This document shows positions 1 through 10,550 of a stretch of DNA of 64,000 nucleotides, in pieces. A model generated the notes under the pieces. That model was not told the origin of the DNA and did not search any database. It worked only from the letters and a program-made list of their open reading frames with translations. The stretch spans positions 1,118,501-1,182,500 of the forward strand of contig CM060833.1 in assembly GCA_030762175.1 (NCBI GenBank), given 5' to 3'. How positions within the stretch are numbered: the first letter of the stretch is position 1; the number at the start of each line of letters is the position of its first letter. The position numbers were made by a program, and so were the translations under genes. Source of the stretch: Metallyticus violacea (lineage: Eukaryota > Arthropoda > Insecta > Mantodea > Metallyticidae).

Positions 1-359
1 ATTAAGTAATAAATACATGTCTTTCACATTTATTTATTAATAGGACTATTCTAAGCAGTACAATAAAATAAAGCTAATGTAATATAAAATATTATTAATA
101 TGATTAGTTTTGTAGGTCTTCAACAACCACCAACTAGTAAATATCCTGAGTAAATTTACTCTAAATAATACAAGTAATTTGCTTACAGAAAAAAGATGCA
201 TTACACAAGATACTGCTGTTTTTTTATGGGTTATTAGAAAATGAGAAAATGAAAACAAGAAAATTGAAGCTGCAGTTTGAATATGATTGGTTGGTTGCTA
301 GTGGCCATTGGGGATGCTGATATTTATAATTTTTCCCAATAAAGAGAAATGATTTTTTA
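1..359. other. AT-rich stretch, nothing recognised
   Basis: No coding frame, repeat family or RNA gene could be recognised. It would lie in or beyond the VPS37B second intron if the remaining exons are left of the window. Confidence 0.4.
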
Positions 360-369
360 TTTGTTTTTA

Positions 370-525
370 ATTATCTAGTGAGTCGATTTGATAATCTTAT
401 GCTCCATTTATTGTTGAATTATGCGAAACTAGTTTTCTATAGCCATAGAAGAACTCTAGTAGTTCGAAATATAGCGATTACAAGTGTGACTTTCTCTTAG
501 TGTTTCATTCTTTACTACTTTTATT
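370..525 (-). mobile_element. Penelope-type terminal region, family X
   Basis: The segment 375-435 matches the arms of the fold-back insertion at 1547-1718 (shared TGAGTCGATTGGATAATC-like block). The segment 455-520, read on the minus strand, matches the body of the 23.2 kb fold-back (shared GTCACACTTG and ATATTTCGAACT blocks). The longer copy here therefore ties those two short insertions into one family. Assignment to PLEs rests on the shared fold-back layout and the AGTAAGTGGAGC-like motif; no reverse transcriptase is present in this piece. Confidence 0.45.
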
Positions 526-529
526 TCTT

Positions 530-660
530 TGGTCCTGGTGGTGTACTGGTAACCATACTTGCCTTCTACACCCAAGAACAGGGGTTAGAACCCTGCCAGG
601 ATCAATGGATTTTTTGGGGGCGTAAAAATTTTAAGTATGGCTTCCTGAGTTTCAATTTAG
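530..660 (+). mobile_element. SINE A, 3'-truncated copy
   Basis: It starts with the tRNA-derived head GGTCCTGGTGGTGTA, has an A-box-like TGGTGTACTGGTAACCAT and a B-box-like GGGTTAGAACCC, then the family body (GGCGTAAAAATTTTAAGTATGG). It breaks off before the usual AT-rich tail. Compare the complete copy at 17874-18176. Confidence 0.8.
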
Positions 661-665
661 AGGGA

Positions 666-974
666 AGTTCCAATTCAAAAGATGATTTTAATTTTATGAT
701 GGCTCCTTTTTTTGCTAAAGTATCAGCAATCTCATTCCCCTTCAATATCACATGGTTTGGGATCCATTGTAAAACTATTTCTGTATTTTTGATCTAGTTT
801 TCTTAATTCATTTATAGTGTTATGTCAATGGGTAACTATATTTCATTATACTTTGTAATGCTGCTTTAGAGTCACCTAAGATAACTCTTTTATTTATTTT
901 TTTAGGCCTTTGTAAAGCTGTCCTAATGGTCATTTTTTCAACATCAAAATTGATAGCATATTGTCTCAAAGGTC
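666..974 (-). pseudogene. LINE RNase H domain remnant
   Basis: Minus-strand translation gives an RNase H-like block with RVILGDSKAALQSI near 890 and a downstream GNEIADTLAKKGA-like block near 700-750. This domain follows the reverse transcriptase in LINEs of the I/LOA-like group. It is the 3' part of the same minus-strand LINE seen at 1259-1872 and 3204-3507, from which a SINE B separates it. Several stops make it a relic. Confidence 0.6.
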
Positions 975-1256
975 TATTTTTTTTATTAGTGTTTAACATT
1001 CGTTTTAACTATTGAGGCACCACAGACGGCGACATTGATGATACATGAAATGAAATGACATATTGGGAAAGGATTTTTTTAAGGAAGGAAACGTTCCAGG
1101 CCTAAGTTTAGGGTACCTCCCTGGCATTTGCCATTTATGAGGGCTGAGGAAAACCTGAAAATAACCTCAGTCAGGGAGGACAGTCCTGACGGGATTCGAA
1201 CCCTAGACCTCCCTCTCACGAATCTGCACCTTAACGACCTCGGCCAGCCATGGCGG
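975..1256 (-). mobile_element. SINE B inserted in LINE
   Basis: In plus orientation the copy begins with the T-run and the TTAGTGTTTAACATTCG tail motif and ends with the tRNA-like head read backwards (TTAACGACCTCGGCCAGCCA). The head looks derived from a class II tRNA. The family body AGGCCTAAGTTTAGGGTACC and CAGTCAGGGAGGAC is clear. The direct repeats are not clean enough to name. Confidence 0.8.
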
Positions 1257-1258
1257 TA

Positions 1259-1872
1259 TATTGAGAGAATTCTTCACAGTATATTCTTGTCTAAATCTAT
1301 TTTTCTGTAAGTAGTTTTTGAAAGTCTGTTGTGTTTTTAATCTTGTGTGCTGTCAGGAATATGAAACCATTTATTGGTTACTTTTCAATTTTTATCCCAG
1401 TATAGCCATTACAATATCTAACTCTATTTTAATTCACAGGTTGTTTGTTATGCTCTCCATTGTAGAATTTGGTGTTGTTTTAATGGCTCTGTTATTATTC
1501 TTAAGGACCTAGATTGTATTGTATCCAATTTAGTTTTAAGTTGGTTAAATATAATATTTAATTTCATTTCAGAACCAATACAGTGAAGCGCTATTATGTT
1601 CTTAATTATCTGGTGAGTCGATTGGATAATCTTATCTTATAACTTAACTAGTTTTGCATAATTCAACAGTAAGTGGAGCATAAGATTATCCAATCGACTC
1701 ACTAGATAATTAAGAACATTTAAGTTGGTTGTCCATTGTGGACATTGTCTCACTTCCATAGAGTTTTATGCATCTTTTGTACACATTATTGAGGAGACCT
1801 ATAGATCCTCCCCATTTGACTCCTGCTAGTCTTCTTAATATGTTGATCTCCTTATTCACTTTCTTAGTTATA
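1259..1872 (-). pseudogene. LINE reverse transcriptase C-terminal region (relic)
   Basis: Read on the minus strand, frames contain a block like INILRRLAGVKWGGSIGLL near 1800-1860 followed by a LDTIQSRSLRIITEPLK-like block. This is typical of the region after the reverse transcriptase in RNase H-bearing LINEs. The LINE is interrupted by the fold-back insertion 1547-1718 and, at a TA site, by the mariner at 1873. It continues at 3204-3507. Frameshifts and stops are frequent. Confidence 0.6.
1547..1718. mobile_element. Fold-back (Penelope-type) mini-insertion, 172 bp
   Basis: An exact 12 bp direct repeat TTTAAGTTGGTT flanks it (1535-1546 and 1719-1730). The right two-thirds is an inverted repeat: about 1591-1635 pairs with about 1673-1716. 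The sequence between the repeats interrupts the minus-strand LINE, and removing it rejoins the LINE. The arms match the element end at 370-435. Confidence 0.75.
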
Positions 1873-3203
1873 CTGGGTTATTCTAAATGATTGTCGGGGG
1901 TTCGTGAATTTTTTTTTGAAAACGTGGAAACAATACCATTTTTATTGTTGCAGTAACAGTTAGACATACTGTCAAAGTTTTGTTTTGGATCAACTGTAGT
2001 GACATCATTTAGCACCACATGGCAGTAACAGCAGTGTTTAACAAAATGGCGGTTAGCGGTAAGGAGAAAGCTTTTTGTACTCTTGAATATCAACAACACC
2101 AATCCGTTACCATAGTCCAGCGCCATTTTTGGACAAAATGTGAGGAGCCTCCTTCCGACAACTCTATTCACAGATGGTACACACAATTTGTGGATACAGG
2201 TTGTTTGTGCAAAGGGAAAAACAGTGGGCATCCTGCTGTGTCAGAAGTGGATGTGAATCGGATTAGGAATGTTTATCTCCGTAGTCCTAAGAAATCAACC
2301 ACGAGATGTAGCAGGGAGCTGCAAGTTCCTCAAACTACAGGATGGCATGTGTTACGAAGGTGCCTAAAGGTAAAGCCATATCGTCTACAATTGCATCAAG
2401 CTCTAACAGCTAATGACAAAGTCCTACATTTCTAAACTTTTGCATGGCATTGTAGGAACGTTTTGAAGAAGATGGTAGTTTTCTTGACAGATTAGTTTTC
2501 AGTTTCAAAACTACTTTTCATGTGAATGGAAAGCTGAACAAGCAAAACTTTGCATTTGGGGTACAACAAACCCCCATTGTTATGTGAAACATGTGCGAGA
2601 CTCCCCCAAGGTGAATGTGTTCTGTGCCGTTTCAAACATGAAGATCTAGATCCATTCTTCTTCAATGTAGAGACAGTGACAGGGCTGACTTACCTGGACA
2701 TGCTGTTATCCCAGTTGAGTGACAACAGGGACGATTACGTGCTGCAACAGGATGGTGCACCATCTCATTTCCACAGGTAGGTTAGAGCATTTTTAAACCA
2801 AGAATTTCCACAACAGTGGATGGGATGCGGAACGGAAGGTGATCTGTTGCTCTTACCTGTCCACCACATTCACAAGATCTTACACCATTCAATTTCTTCC
2901 TGTGGGGATATGTTAAAGATCAGGTATTTGTTCCTCCTCTATCGGTGGATATTCAGGAACTGAAGCAGCGCATCCGAGCGGCCTTAGAAATCATCACCAT
3001 TGCCTTGACTCGTGAGTGGGAAGAGATGGATATTGAGTAGATGTGTGTAGAGTTACAAAAGGTGCACATATCGAGCATTTGTAATATATGTAAAAAAAAC
3101 TTTATGAGTACAGTACACAATAAAACAAGATTCATATTCCTACGTCAATTGCAATGTGTGTTATGAATTTTTGTAACTCCGACAATCATTTAGAATAACC
3201 CTG
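1873..3203 (+). mobile_element. mariner-type DNA transposon
   Basis: Inverted terminal repeats of about 25 bp are visible: GGGTTATTCTAAATGATTGT at 1877 and its complement ending near 3202. TA dinucleotides flank the element (1871-1872 and 3204-3205), the mariner/Tc1 target duplication. The length of 1.33 kb is standard for mariner. It sits inside a minus-strand LINE whose sequence resumes at 3204. Confidence 0.85.
2046..3040 (+). pseudogene. mariner transposase (broken)
   Basis: The N-terminal helix-turn-helix part is intact over about 130 residues: it begins MAVSGKEKAF and contains GCLCKGK and RSPKKSTTR, ending near DKVLHF where the frame breaks at about 2433. Further frames carry the catalytic segment LQQDGAPSHF (near 2745) and, after another shift, a DLTPFNFFLWGYVKDQ block (2878-2925) with the last catalytic Asp, giving a DD34D-like arrangement. 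A TAG at 3038 closes the last frame after REWEEMDIE. The protein acts in cut-and-paste transposition; this copy cannot make it because of at least two frame breaks. Confidence 0.8.
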
Positions 3204-3507
3204 TATTGTTGATCTGTTCAGAGATAGAAAGTTTATGTAAAGTGTTATATCAAGATTTAGTATGTTCTCTCTCTTGTAGTAGTTTATTATTGATTTTAAG
3301 CTCTAAGTCATCTGTGGTGGTGTGTTGCAGACTGAAAAGCTGGAAAACTGTCTTTTTAGTGTTTATTTCCATATTGTTAGTGGATGCCCATGTTTCCATG
3401 CTGTTGATAATTTTCTGCATTTCATTTTCTAGTTTTTTGTAGTGTTGTCTATTCTGCTTAATTTTAAGATATTGAAATGGAAAAAGGTGTCCGCTGAAAC
3501 TAATCAA
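3204..3507 (-). pseudogene. LINE reverse transcriptase fragment
   Basis: The minus-strand open frame at 3250-3507 reads METWASTNNMEINTKKT, the segment just after the polymerase active site of non-LTR reverse transcriptases. It continues the LINE interrupted at 1872 by the mariner. Confidence 0.65.
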
Positions 3508-3539
3508 TGAAGGTAACTAAAAACTGATTAATGCTGCAA

Positions 3540-4544
3540 AAATAATACTTAGAGGATAGGGTATTAGGTACAAACCTTACAGGAAATTGATTTGCATTGA
3601 TTTGCTTCTGGCTCATCAGCATTATGAACCAGTGGAGGAATTAGCCAATCTTTTAAAGGGTAGGCACTGTCTCCAAGTATAATTATGTTTGCAATTGATT
3701 GCCAACCACCTTCCATTCTTACATTACATCTGCTATTTTGTAGAACATGTGGAACAAAAAATCAGGCCCACAGACTACTATACAGCTGATAGGATGCTTT
3801 CCATGTCTGTCTACAAAAGCTGTCACATTTTCCTTGGGAGCATCAATATTGATTAGCATATCATCAATACGATCGCATACCATAGGTATCCCACGATGGC
3901 AATACAAATGTCTTATGATGTTTCCATGTTAGCTGGGTACAAACAAATTCTTGAAATAAAACTTTATTTACTGCCCACCACTGGATGAACATGTGCCTTG
4001 GAGATGCCATGGTATTGCGCCTCAGTTCCGAACCAATTAAGAGCTGCCGGTTTACAGATAATGGCTAGGCATGTTCTTTTGTATAAGCTGTAAAAGTTCT
4101 TTTAGCTTCTGTGATGTTAGTCAAAAACGTCTGTTAAATTCATAAGAATTTTCCATGGATGCATAATTGTTATGCAATTTGTATATTTTTCTTCTGCATT
4201 ATCTGAATCAGAGTCACTAGACCACATATTGCATAAATAATCCATAATGAGCTTTATAATTAAAATGCATCAAGCTTAAGCGACAGAATCAATATCTAAC
4301 CCAAAAAGCACAGAGTATGTAAATTCACCATTCAAGATTAATGGATAGAATTCCATTAGTTAACTTATTGGCAATATTACAAGACCAAATGTTTCCTGAA
4401 ACAGAGCACTGATAATATTAGCCTGCCATACTAGTAACTAGTAGTTTTCGCTCGTAAGTTTTAGAAAACACACTTGCAAAATAAATATGTAATGCTAGAA
4501 TGCAGACTAGTTTTACTAGTTCATGAGTTCGTGAAACAGGGCCC
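3540..4544 (-). mobile_element. Harbinger/PIF DNA transposon relic
   Basis: The minus-strand frame at 3719-3907 contains FVDRHGKHPISCIVVCGPD, close to the DDE transposase core of animal Harbinger elements. A neighbouring frame at about 3620-3690 gives ILGDSAYPLKDWLIPP, another signature of this family. The 5' end at 4544 carries GGGCCCTGTTTCACGAACTC on the minus strand, the usual style of Harbinger terminal repeat. No matching inverted end is visible near 3540, so the 3' end is lost. The reading frame is shifted repeatedly. Confidence 0.7.
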
Positions 4545-4679
4545 TGGATTTCCAGTAGTAGACTACTGATGAGTCGGAGACATATATATGTAATGTGAAG
4601 ATATTTTTTGTTTAAAATGAAGATATAATGTAATTATAATACAAGTTCCATCAAAAAAATGTATATATAATTTTAACAA

Positions 4680-5720
4680 AATAAAATTCTTAATTATGTG
4701 TTTGCACTGAACTTAACAGGTTCCTGTACCTGTACAGACACTTGTAGCTCTCAAAGTGGATGCTGTTACCAACTAAACACTTATCACAATTGTGAATGGT
4801 TGCTTCAGCAATGTTGGTCATTGTGTCCATGGGAATTGTGACACATGCTACTGTAACTTCTTGATGAAGGGCCTCCAGAGAAGCCAGTTTCCTGCAATAC
4901 ATGACATCCTTTAAGATCCCCCAAAGGTAAAATCTAAGGCTATTAAATCTGGTGAACATTAAATGTACCTCTTCATCCTTTCCAGTGTCCCTGCAGATTC
5001 TCGTCCAAGAAAACCTACACACCTTGGTGGTAGTGTGGGGGGTCGCAGTCTTGTTGGTAGAGGAATGCTCTGTTTCCATAAAATGCATGCATAAATAGTG
5101 AAATTGATGTGCAATGCATTTCCAGATACATTTCCCCAGTAACTGTACCTTCAAAAATGAAGAGTTTTATTAAGACTCTAGATGACAGTTCACTTCAAAC
5201 ATAACCCTCAGTAGAGTGACTGCCTTATTGGCATGACTGTCATGCCCATAAACACATTTCTGATGATTCACTATTCTATTAGCTTCATCCGACCACACAA
5301 TCTTCATCACAAACTCTTCATCCTCACTTACCATAAGCTGAAACCATTCACAAAACTGCATTTGGCTATCAGGATCTTCCTCATTTAATGTGTGCAATGA
5401 TCTTGGGATATAATATGTGATGTATGATAGTGAATCAAAATAGCCAGGGTACACTTAACATTTGAGGAACGTCAGTACATTTTATAGTGGTATTTTAAGT
5501 TTGCAAATTTGCTGAAGTTCAACATGTGTGGAGGTTTGAGATTGCAACACAACCTCTAACACACTTGATAATTACTTTGCTTTGTGAAAGTTTCAGATGC
5601 ATAGTACCAATTGTGATGTGCACAAGGAAAAATCCGGAAAACCCTGTGCAGTCCTACCTCTTGGCTATGGTTTTACAAAAGTTTGCAATGTTGCCTCAGA
5701 AGTCTGTTACATGAGGTGCA
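4680..5720 (-). pseudogene. second mariner-like transposase relic
   Basis: Minus-strand frames at 5170-5454 and 4690-5154 carry FCEWFQLMVSEDEEFVMKI, IVWSDEAN (first catalytic Asp) and later RFYLWGILKDVMYCRKLA with IPMDTMTNIAEATI. This is the transposase order of the mariner lineage that also includes the 2 kb copy. The segment 5460-5720 shows a degraded helix-turn-helix region in shifting frames. Terminal repeats were not found, and the middle with the second Asp is eroded. Confidence 0.65.
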
Positions 5721-5759
5721 CGTGTAAGCATAAGCATAATTTATGTATTTTAGGTAGTG

Positions 5760-6178
5760 TATAATTACAGAGTAATCCAGTACTACCCAGGTTTTATGCA
5801 CTACCTAAAATATATAAAAATGATAACAGCATGAGACCAATAATAAACAATATCAATTCACCCACATACCAGGTAGCAAAAAAATTGATCAGTCTTCAAT
5901 TCTTTTAAGAGATTCCAAAGTTTGAACATTAAAAATTCAGTTGACCTAGTCAAAAAACTTGAAAAGAGCAGAAATACGGCTGGAGATAAAGTTTCATTTT
6001 ATGTAAAAGTCTTATTCCCGAACATACCTATAGAGAAACTTATGCTCATACTGAAGAAATGGTTAACATCAATAAATTTAAAAACAGAAGAAATAGAAGA
6101 CTTATTAAAACTTACTAATATTTGCATTAAACAAAATTACTTCAGCTTCAAAAAAAAATATTACGAACAAGTTACACT
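5760..6178 (+). pseudogene. Penelope-like reverse transcriptase fragment
   Basis: Plus-strand frames give IHPHT after a KIYK-like block (about 5800-5870), then the open stretch NIKNSVDLVKKLEKSRN, VLFPNIPIEKLMLILKKWL and EEIEDLLKLTNICIKQNYF. This is the fingers/palm region of PLE reverse transcriptases. It differs from the adjoining minus-strand copy and stops abruptly where that copy begins. Confidence 0.65.
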
Positions 6179-7905
6179 AATTTTTTCCACTTACTTGGAC
6201 ATGTTTCAAAGGCATTTGCCTCCATCTTCAGCTTGGTCCCACTGGCCGCTTCCCAGTGTGATATTAAGATGTCGCTCTGTGGCTTTAACGAACTTATCGT
6301 TTAGGTAACTGTTGTTTGGAAGATCAAAGTTAACCAAAAAATCTTTGTTTTTGTTTATAAATATATTTTCCCATACTGTTAATTCTATGGGTTTTTCAAG
6401 AGCTTTTAGTAGTTTTGGTTGATTTTGGAATTCGTGTTTTTTTTTTGTTTTTTTTTTTTTTTTGCCCAAAAATGGTCTGCTACTGCTGATTTTTTTGTGT
6501 GTTTATATTTTACATTTCTCATGTGTTCCCTAAAACATATGGTAATATTTCTTTTTGTTTTGCCTGTGTATTTCATGTCACAGTCTTTGCAACCGATTTT
6601 GTAAAGCCTGATTGCTTTACTGTTGGAATTTTGTCTTTTGTGTTGGTGTTTAAGTGGTTTTTTTTAAACTAAATTTATTTACTGTGCCAAAATGATGTTT
6701 GCTTCATTAAAAATTTTCTGAAATTTTTGGTGTGCACATAGGTGGAATGTGACTTTTTTTTATATATATGATCTCCTTTGTAGCCTTTTAGTGTGTGATG
6801 TCCTTAATTTGCTTTTTCTTTCTAAATTTCTCTATTTTCTTGTTGACAAGATCTATTTTGTAGCCATTTTTCTGTGCTATATCTATGATTTTTTGGTACT
6901 CCAATTTGTATTCTGTCTTGTTTATTGGCAAGTTTGTTAATCTGAATGTGAGGCTGTTGATTATAAGTAGTTTATTTTGTTTTGGTTAGTGGCTGTTATT
7001 TTTTTATATAATTATCTGTGTGGGTATCTTTTCTGAAAATGCCAAATTTCAGTATATTGTCATTTTTTATAATTTTTATATTCAAGAATGGAAGAACCTT
7101 GTTGTTTTCTAATTCCATAGTGAATTTAACAGTGCTGTCTTGCAGATTGAGTAGTTTTATTGCATCCTATTTACATTTTTCATTTACTATTGCAAAGACA
7201 TCATCCACATAATGGTACCAACATTTATATATACGTGGAAAAGCCTCAACTAATTTTATTTCCAAAAAACTCAAGTACATATCTGCCAAGAATAGTGAAA
7301 GTGGGTTTCCCATTGTTAAACCCTTCTTTTGTGTATAGATATTGCCTCTGAATGTGAAGTAGGTTTGATTTATGCAAATTCTGGTGAGGTTCAGATACTG
7401 TTCTATTACTTCTCCACGTAGGTTTATTGAAGTTAGCCATTTCTTTACATATTCATTAAATTTTCTTTGGGGATGCTAGAAAACAGAGAGACCACCATAA
7501 GGAATTAGCAAACCCCTCTTTTCTAGTTTTACATGTCTGATTTTATCTATTAATTCTGATATGAGTTCTTTATACTTTGGCTTTTGTATTTTGGTAAGTT
7601 GTTAAATTTTTTTAAAAGGCAATTGGCTAAATTGTATGTGGGTGAATTTTTTGTGACTACAATAGGAGTCATTTTATTACCAGGTTTATGTATTTTAGGT
7701 AGGCCATAAATTCTAGGTATTGTGGGGTTGTCTGGTATAATATTCTTCTTTTCTTCCCCACTCAGAATTGTTAATAGTTTTCTTACTGCACTGATATATT
7801 TTTGTGTGGGATCTGTTTTCATTTTTTCATAATCCTGGTTAGCTAGTAAACTGTATATACTGTTTTCATAATCTGTCTCATTCATTATTACTATACTGCA
7901 AAGAG
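6179..7905 (-). mobile_element. Penelope-like element, minus strand, decayed
   Basis: Read on the minus strand, the order is a reverse transcriptase entrance block (7550-7885: RIYGLPKIHKPGNKMTPIV), eroded palm segments around 7160-7450, and the C-terminal GIY-YIG region (6206-6469: PKLLKALEKPIELTVWENIF). It ends with the terminal hammerhead-containing segment (6198-6231). The same domain order is seen intact at 49.0-50.8 kb. Stops and shifts are frequent, so it is inactive. Confidence 0.8.
6198..6231 (-). ncRNA. hammerhead ribozyme motif in Penelope end
   Basis: On the minus strand the core reads CTGAAGA (6225-6231), a stem II hairpin with AGGC pairing GCCT, then GAAA (6204-6207), the self-complementary stem III ACATGT and C at the expected cleavage position (GTC). 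The core residues of the hammerhead consensus CUGANGA...GAAA are all present. PLEs are known to carry such motifs; activity here is inferred. Confidence 0.65.
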
Positions 7906-8051
7906 TGTTCTAAATATCCTACTCATAAGAGATTCTTAATGGGTGTTTCACTGTGTTTGATTCCAAATTGAATTAATATTTAAAACAAATTTACTAATTG
8001 AATTTTTACCTAAAGGTAGAGACAATACAAAATTACAAAATAGTCTGAAGG

Positions 8052-8160
8052 GTCCTACACTTATGTAATCAATTTGTTTACACTATGTAAACAAATAGAT
8101 GTATGATTACATAAGTGTAGGATTTATCCACCCCACTGTCAACAGCTTCGTAAGTACAAT
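8052..8160. mobile_element. Fold-back mini-insertion, 109 bp
   Basis: An exact 12 bp direct repeat ATAGTCTGAAGG lies on each side (8040-8051 and 8161-8172). The inside starts with a palindrome (TCCTACACTTATGTAATC pairing GATTACATAAGTGTAGGA) and ends with an unpaired 38 bp tail. The layout is the same as in the Penelope-type fold-backs elsewhere in the window, but no hammerhead is visible. Confidence 0.7.
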
Positions 8161-8286
8161 ATAGTCTGAAGGTGTTCCGAATAGTTTATAATTTAAGAGT
8201 TAGATAAAGAAATTAAAGTATTTATTTATTTTGTAAGACATAATAAGCTCTAACAATGCAGGATAAGTAGTTATAATGATACTTAC

Positions 8287-8458
8287 TGAGTTGTGTTATT
8301 TTACTATCAACACACTGACAAAGGGCCTCTCCTTTTTCACTCAGCTCTTTTAAATGCTGCTTTCCTTCAGCCAGCTGTGGCTCTTTTGCCAAGTTAAATT
8401 CAGCAAGGGATCGATTGCTGGCCATCAACATTTCCTTCTCTGTTTCTAATTCTTTGAA
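8287..8458 (-). CDS. VPS37B: VPS37B, coding exon 2
   Basis: The exon encodes FKELETEKEMLMASNRSLAE followed by FNLAKEPQLAEGKQ and a helical stretch ending ..SKITQL. This is the conserved Mod(r) core of VPS37, a subunit of ESCRT-I, which sorts ubiquitinated cargo at endosomes; the ASNRSLAE block is nearly invariant in animal VPS37B. The acceptor is TTTTCAG before 8458 (minus strand). The donor is a consensus GTAAGT starting at 8286, giving a phase 1 boundary. It joins in phase 0 to exon 1. The next exon was not found in 1-8286, so the gene runs off the left edge. Identity is firm; the B paralogue label is by best resemblance. Confidence 0.9.
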
Positions 8459-9117
8459 CTGAAAATCACAACCATAAAAATTACTTGATCATGTGATGGG
8501 AAGCAACAGAAGATGGTACATCTTTAAGAAGTGTGTTATTATTCAGCTCATTTTTCTTTCAGTATATGCAGTAAAGATTTTGTTAGGTTTTATCTATTAG
8601 AGGATAGTAAATTAATGCATCTAACCAGAAAGTTTTACACCTAATGGAACCTTATAATTTATTGTTTCGCTACCTACATAATATTTATTTTACTGTTAAT
8701 AAGCCTTTATGCACAACACTCTAGATATTACAATGGCCAAGTGACAAACTGCAACACAATTTTGAAGCACTAGTGTGAAAATCTGATGCACATTGCTTTG
8801 GTGAAGAAATGTATTACCAAGCTACACTTTGATTTCCGTTTAATTTTCAGACCACAGTTTACATTGTTGATTTTTAGGAGGCTTTTTATGCTGTCATTAT
8901 AGCAAATAAAAAGAGGGGAGTTATTTACCAAGAAGAAGTAGATCAGGAAATCTAGTGCAATATGTGAATTTTTCCATTCATACCTCGACAAAAATAGTTA
9001 GATTTATTTAAGAACATATTCGGTCATTAACATCTGTTTCTATTTACGACATGAAATAATCAATAAATTGCTCAGAGACATCTTCTTTCAGGATAGAGGC
9101 TCTTTTACTAGCCTAGC

Positions 9118-9216
9118 CTTAAAACTGTCTTGGAATCAACAACTTTACTTTCTTTCCAAAGAAAAGTCATACTTAGGATTTTTACACCTGAAAAAATCCA
9201 TTAACCCGGCAAGGAA
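9118..9216 (-). mobile_element. SINE A fragment, diverged
   Basis: In plus orientation it contains CATACTTAGGATTTTTACAC, CTGAAAAAATCCATT and CCCGGCAAGG, the reversed 5' half of SINE A. Both ends are eroded. Confidence 0.6.
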
Positions 9217-10054
9217 GAGGATCTACCTTAATTTCTTGTTTGTTTTCTGATAATTGCAGTATATGGTTTGCTCAAGGAAAACGGCCCTTTCAGGGCCATC
9301 ATTTCCTTTCTACAGGATCACTTAGTCCCATATACTCTGTATACCTATATTTTGTATTTTCCTTCTAGGAATGAGCTTGGCAGTCATGATGCAAGCTGCT
9401 TCTTTTTTCCTAGAATTAGGGAGATTGCTTGGTAGCATTTTCTAACATTTATTGAAACTTCAATATATTCATCCAATTTCAAATTTCCCTTCCATATACT
9501 TAAGCCATGTATAACGTATAATGTAACAGGAGAATAGACAGAAAGAGTATTGAAAAAGTAATTAACTACTGCACCCTCTATGATTCACATGAGGTTAGGT
9601 AAAGGTTAGTTAGTGTGTATGTGTATAAATTGATTAGGAATTTCCATTTTTGTCCTGTTGAATCTATACAGCTTATACTTGGAAAGGAGGCAAGCAAGTT
9701 ATTCCAGGAAAGTTTTGTTTGTGGGATGCACACAGTGAAAATAATTCTTAAATTCATTATGCAGAATAATTCTTTACTATTCTTGCTATGTACCCAAGCT
9801 AAACTTCTTTATATATCTACGAAAAAACTGCAAGGCCATTAGATTTTTTGTTATATTGTTGTTTTTTGTTACATGAAATGTATTTAATTAGGTTAAATGA
9901 CATGTAAGTAGGTATAAAATTAGACATGTATTTAAATTATGTTGATTTATTTAATTCTAGGTTGGCAAGTGTTTAATTGTTAACTGGTTTCTTTTTTAAA
10001 TATTTACTATAAATAATCATTATATTTTCATTATTCTTCACTGCCACCAGTAAA

Positions 10055-10208
10055 TATCCTAAGTATGGCTTCCTTGGAAAATGCATAGATAGATTTAAGG
10101 CATGTAAAAGAACCTCAAGACTGAAGAGACCTCTGAGCAAAATTTAATGGCCATTTCATGCCCTGAATTCAATGGGATGCTAATGATCAAGATATGTTAA
10201 AGAGCATG
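10055..10208 (+). mobile_element. SINE A, 5'-truncated copy
   Basis: It begins inside the body (CCTAAGTATGGCTTCCTTGG) and runs through GAACCTCAAGACTGAAG and CCCTGAATTCAATGGGATGC to TGTTAAAGAGCATG. The tail has been replaced by, or has grown into, the compound microsatellite that follows. Confidence 0.75.
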
Positions 10209-10351
10209 AAGAAGAAGAAGAAGAAGAAGAAGAAGAAGAAGAAGAAGAAGAAAAAGGAGGAGAAAAAGAAGAAGAGGAGGAGGAGGAGGAGGAGAAGAAG
10301 AAGAAGAAGAAGAAGAAGAAGAAGAAGAAGAAGAAGAAGAAGAAGAAGAAG

Positions 10352-10386
<35 letters not shown>

Positions 10387-10387
10387 C
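10205..10387 (+). repeat. compound microsatellite (AAG)n-(GAG)n-(AAG)n-(AAC)n
   Basis: About 180 bp of trinucleotide repeats switch from AAG-type to GAG-type, back to AAG and finally to AAC. Reading frames across it give only Lys/Arg/Thr or Ser/Phe/Leu runs and are not genes. It sits exactly at the 3' end of a SINE A. Confidence 0.95.
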
Positions 10388-10461
10388 TTCAGATTGTTCA
10401 TAAGTTATGTAATGCAAAACGTTCTCCATGGGCCCTTTGTATTGCAGTTAAGTGTAATTCC

Positions 10462-10550
10462 ACTAATTTCTTCTTTTTTTTGAATAGTGATTAATGACTG
10501 TTTTTGCTAATTTCTTCTTTTTTTTGAATAGTGATTAATGACTGTTTTTG
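10462..10550 (-). repeat. 43 bp tandem pair made from a SINE B tail
   Basis: The unit CTAATTTCTTCTTTTTTTTG followed by AATAGTGATTAATGACTGTT occurs twice head to tail. The second half is the 3' tail motif of SINE B (GAATAGTGTTTAATG in fuller copies), so a very short SINE B insertion was probably duplicated. Confidence 0.7.

Noticed and set aside
4565..4600. A hammerhead at CTGATGAGTCGGAG
   Set aside because: The first box is present by chance, but there is no stem II closing onto a GAAA box.
7018..7440. Several short plus- and minus-strand frames
   Set aside because: They are pieces and shadows of the decayed minus-strand Penelope reverse transcriptase.
10180..10429. Open frames of 69-80 residues made of Lys/Arg/Thr or Ser/Phe/Leu runs
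   Set aside because: They are translations of a compound trinucleotide microsatellite in all frames, not genes.
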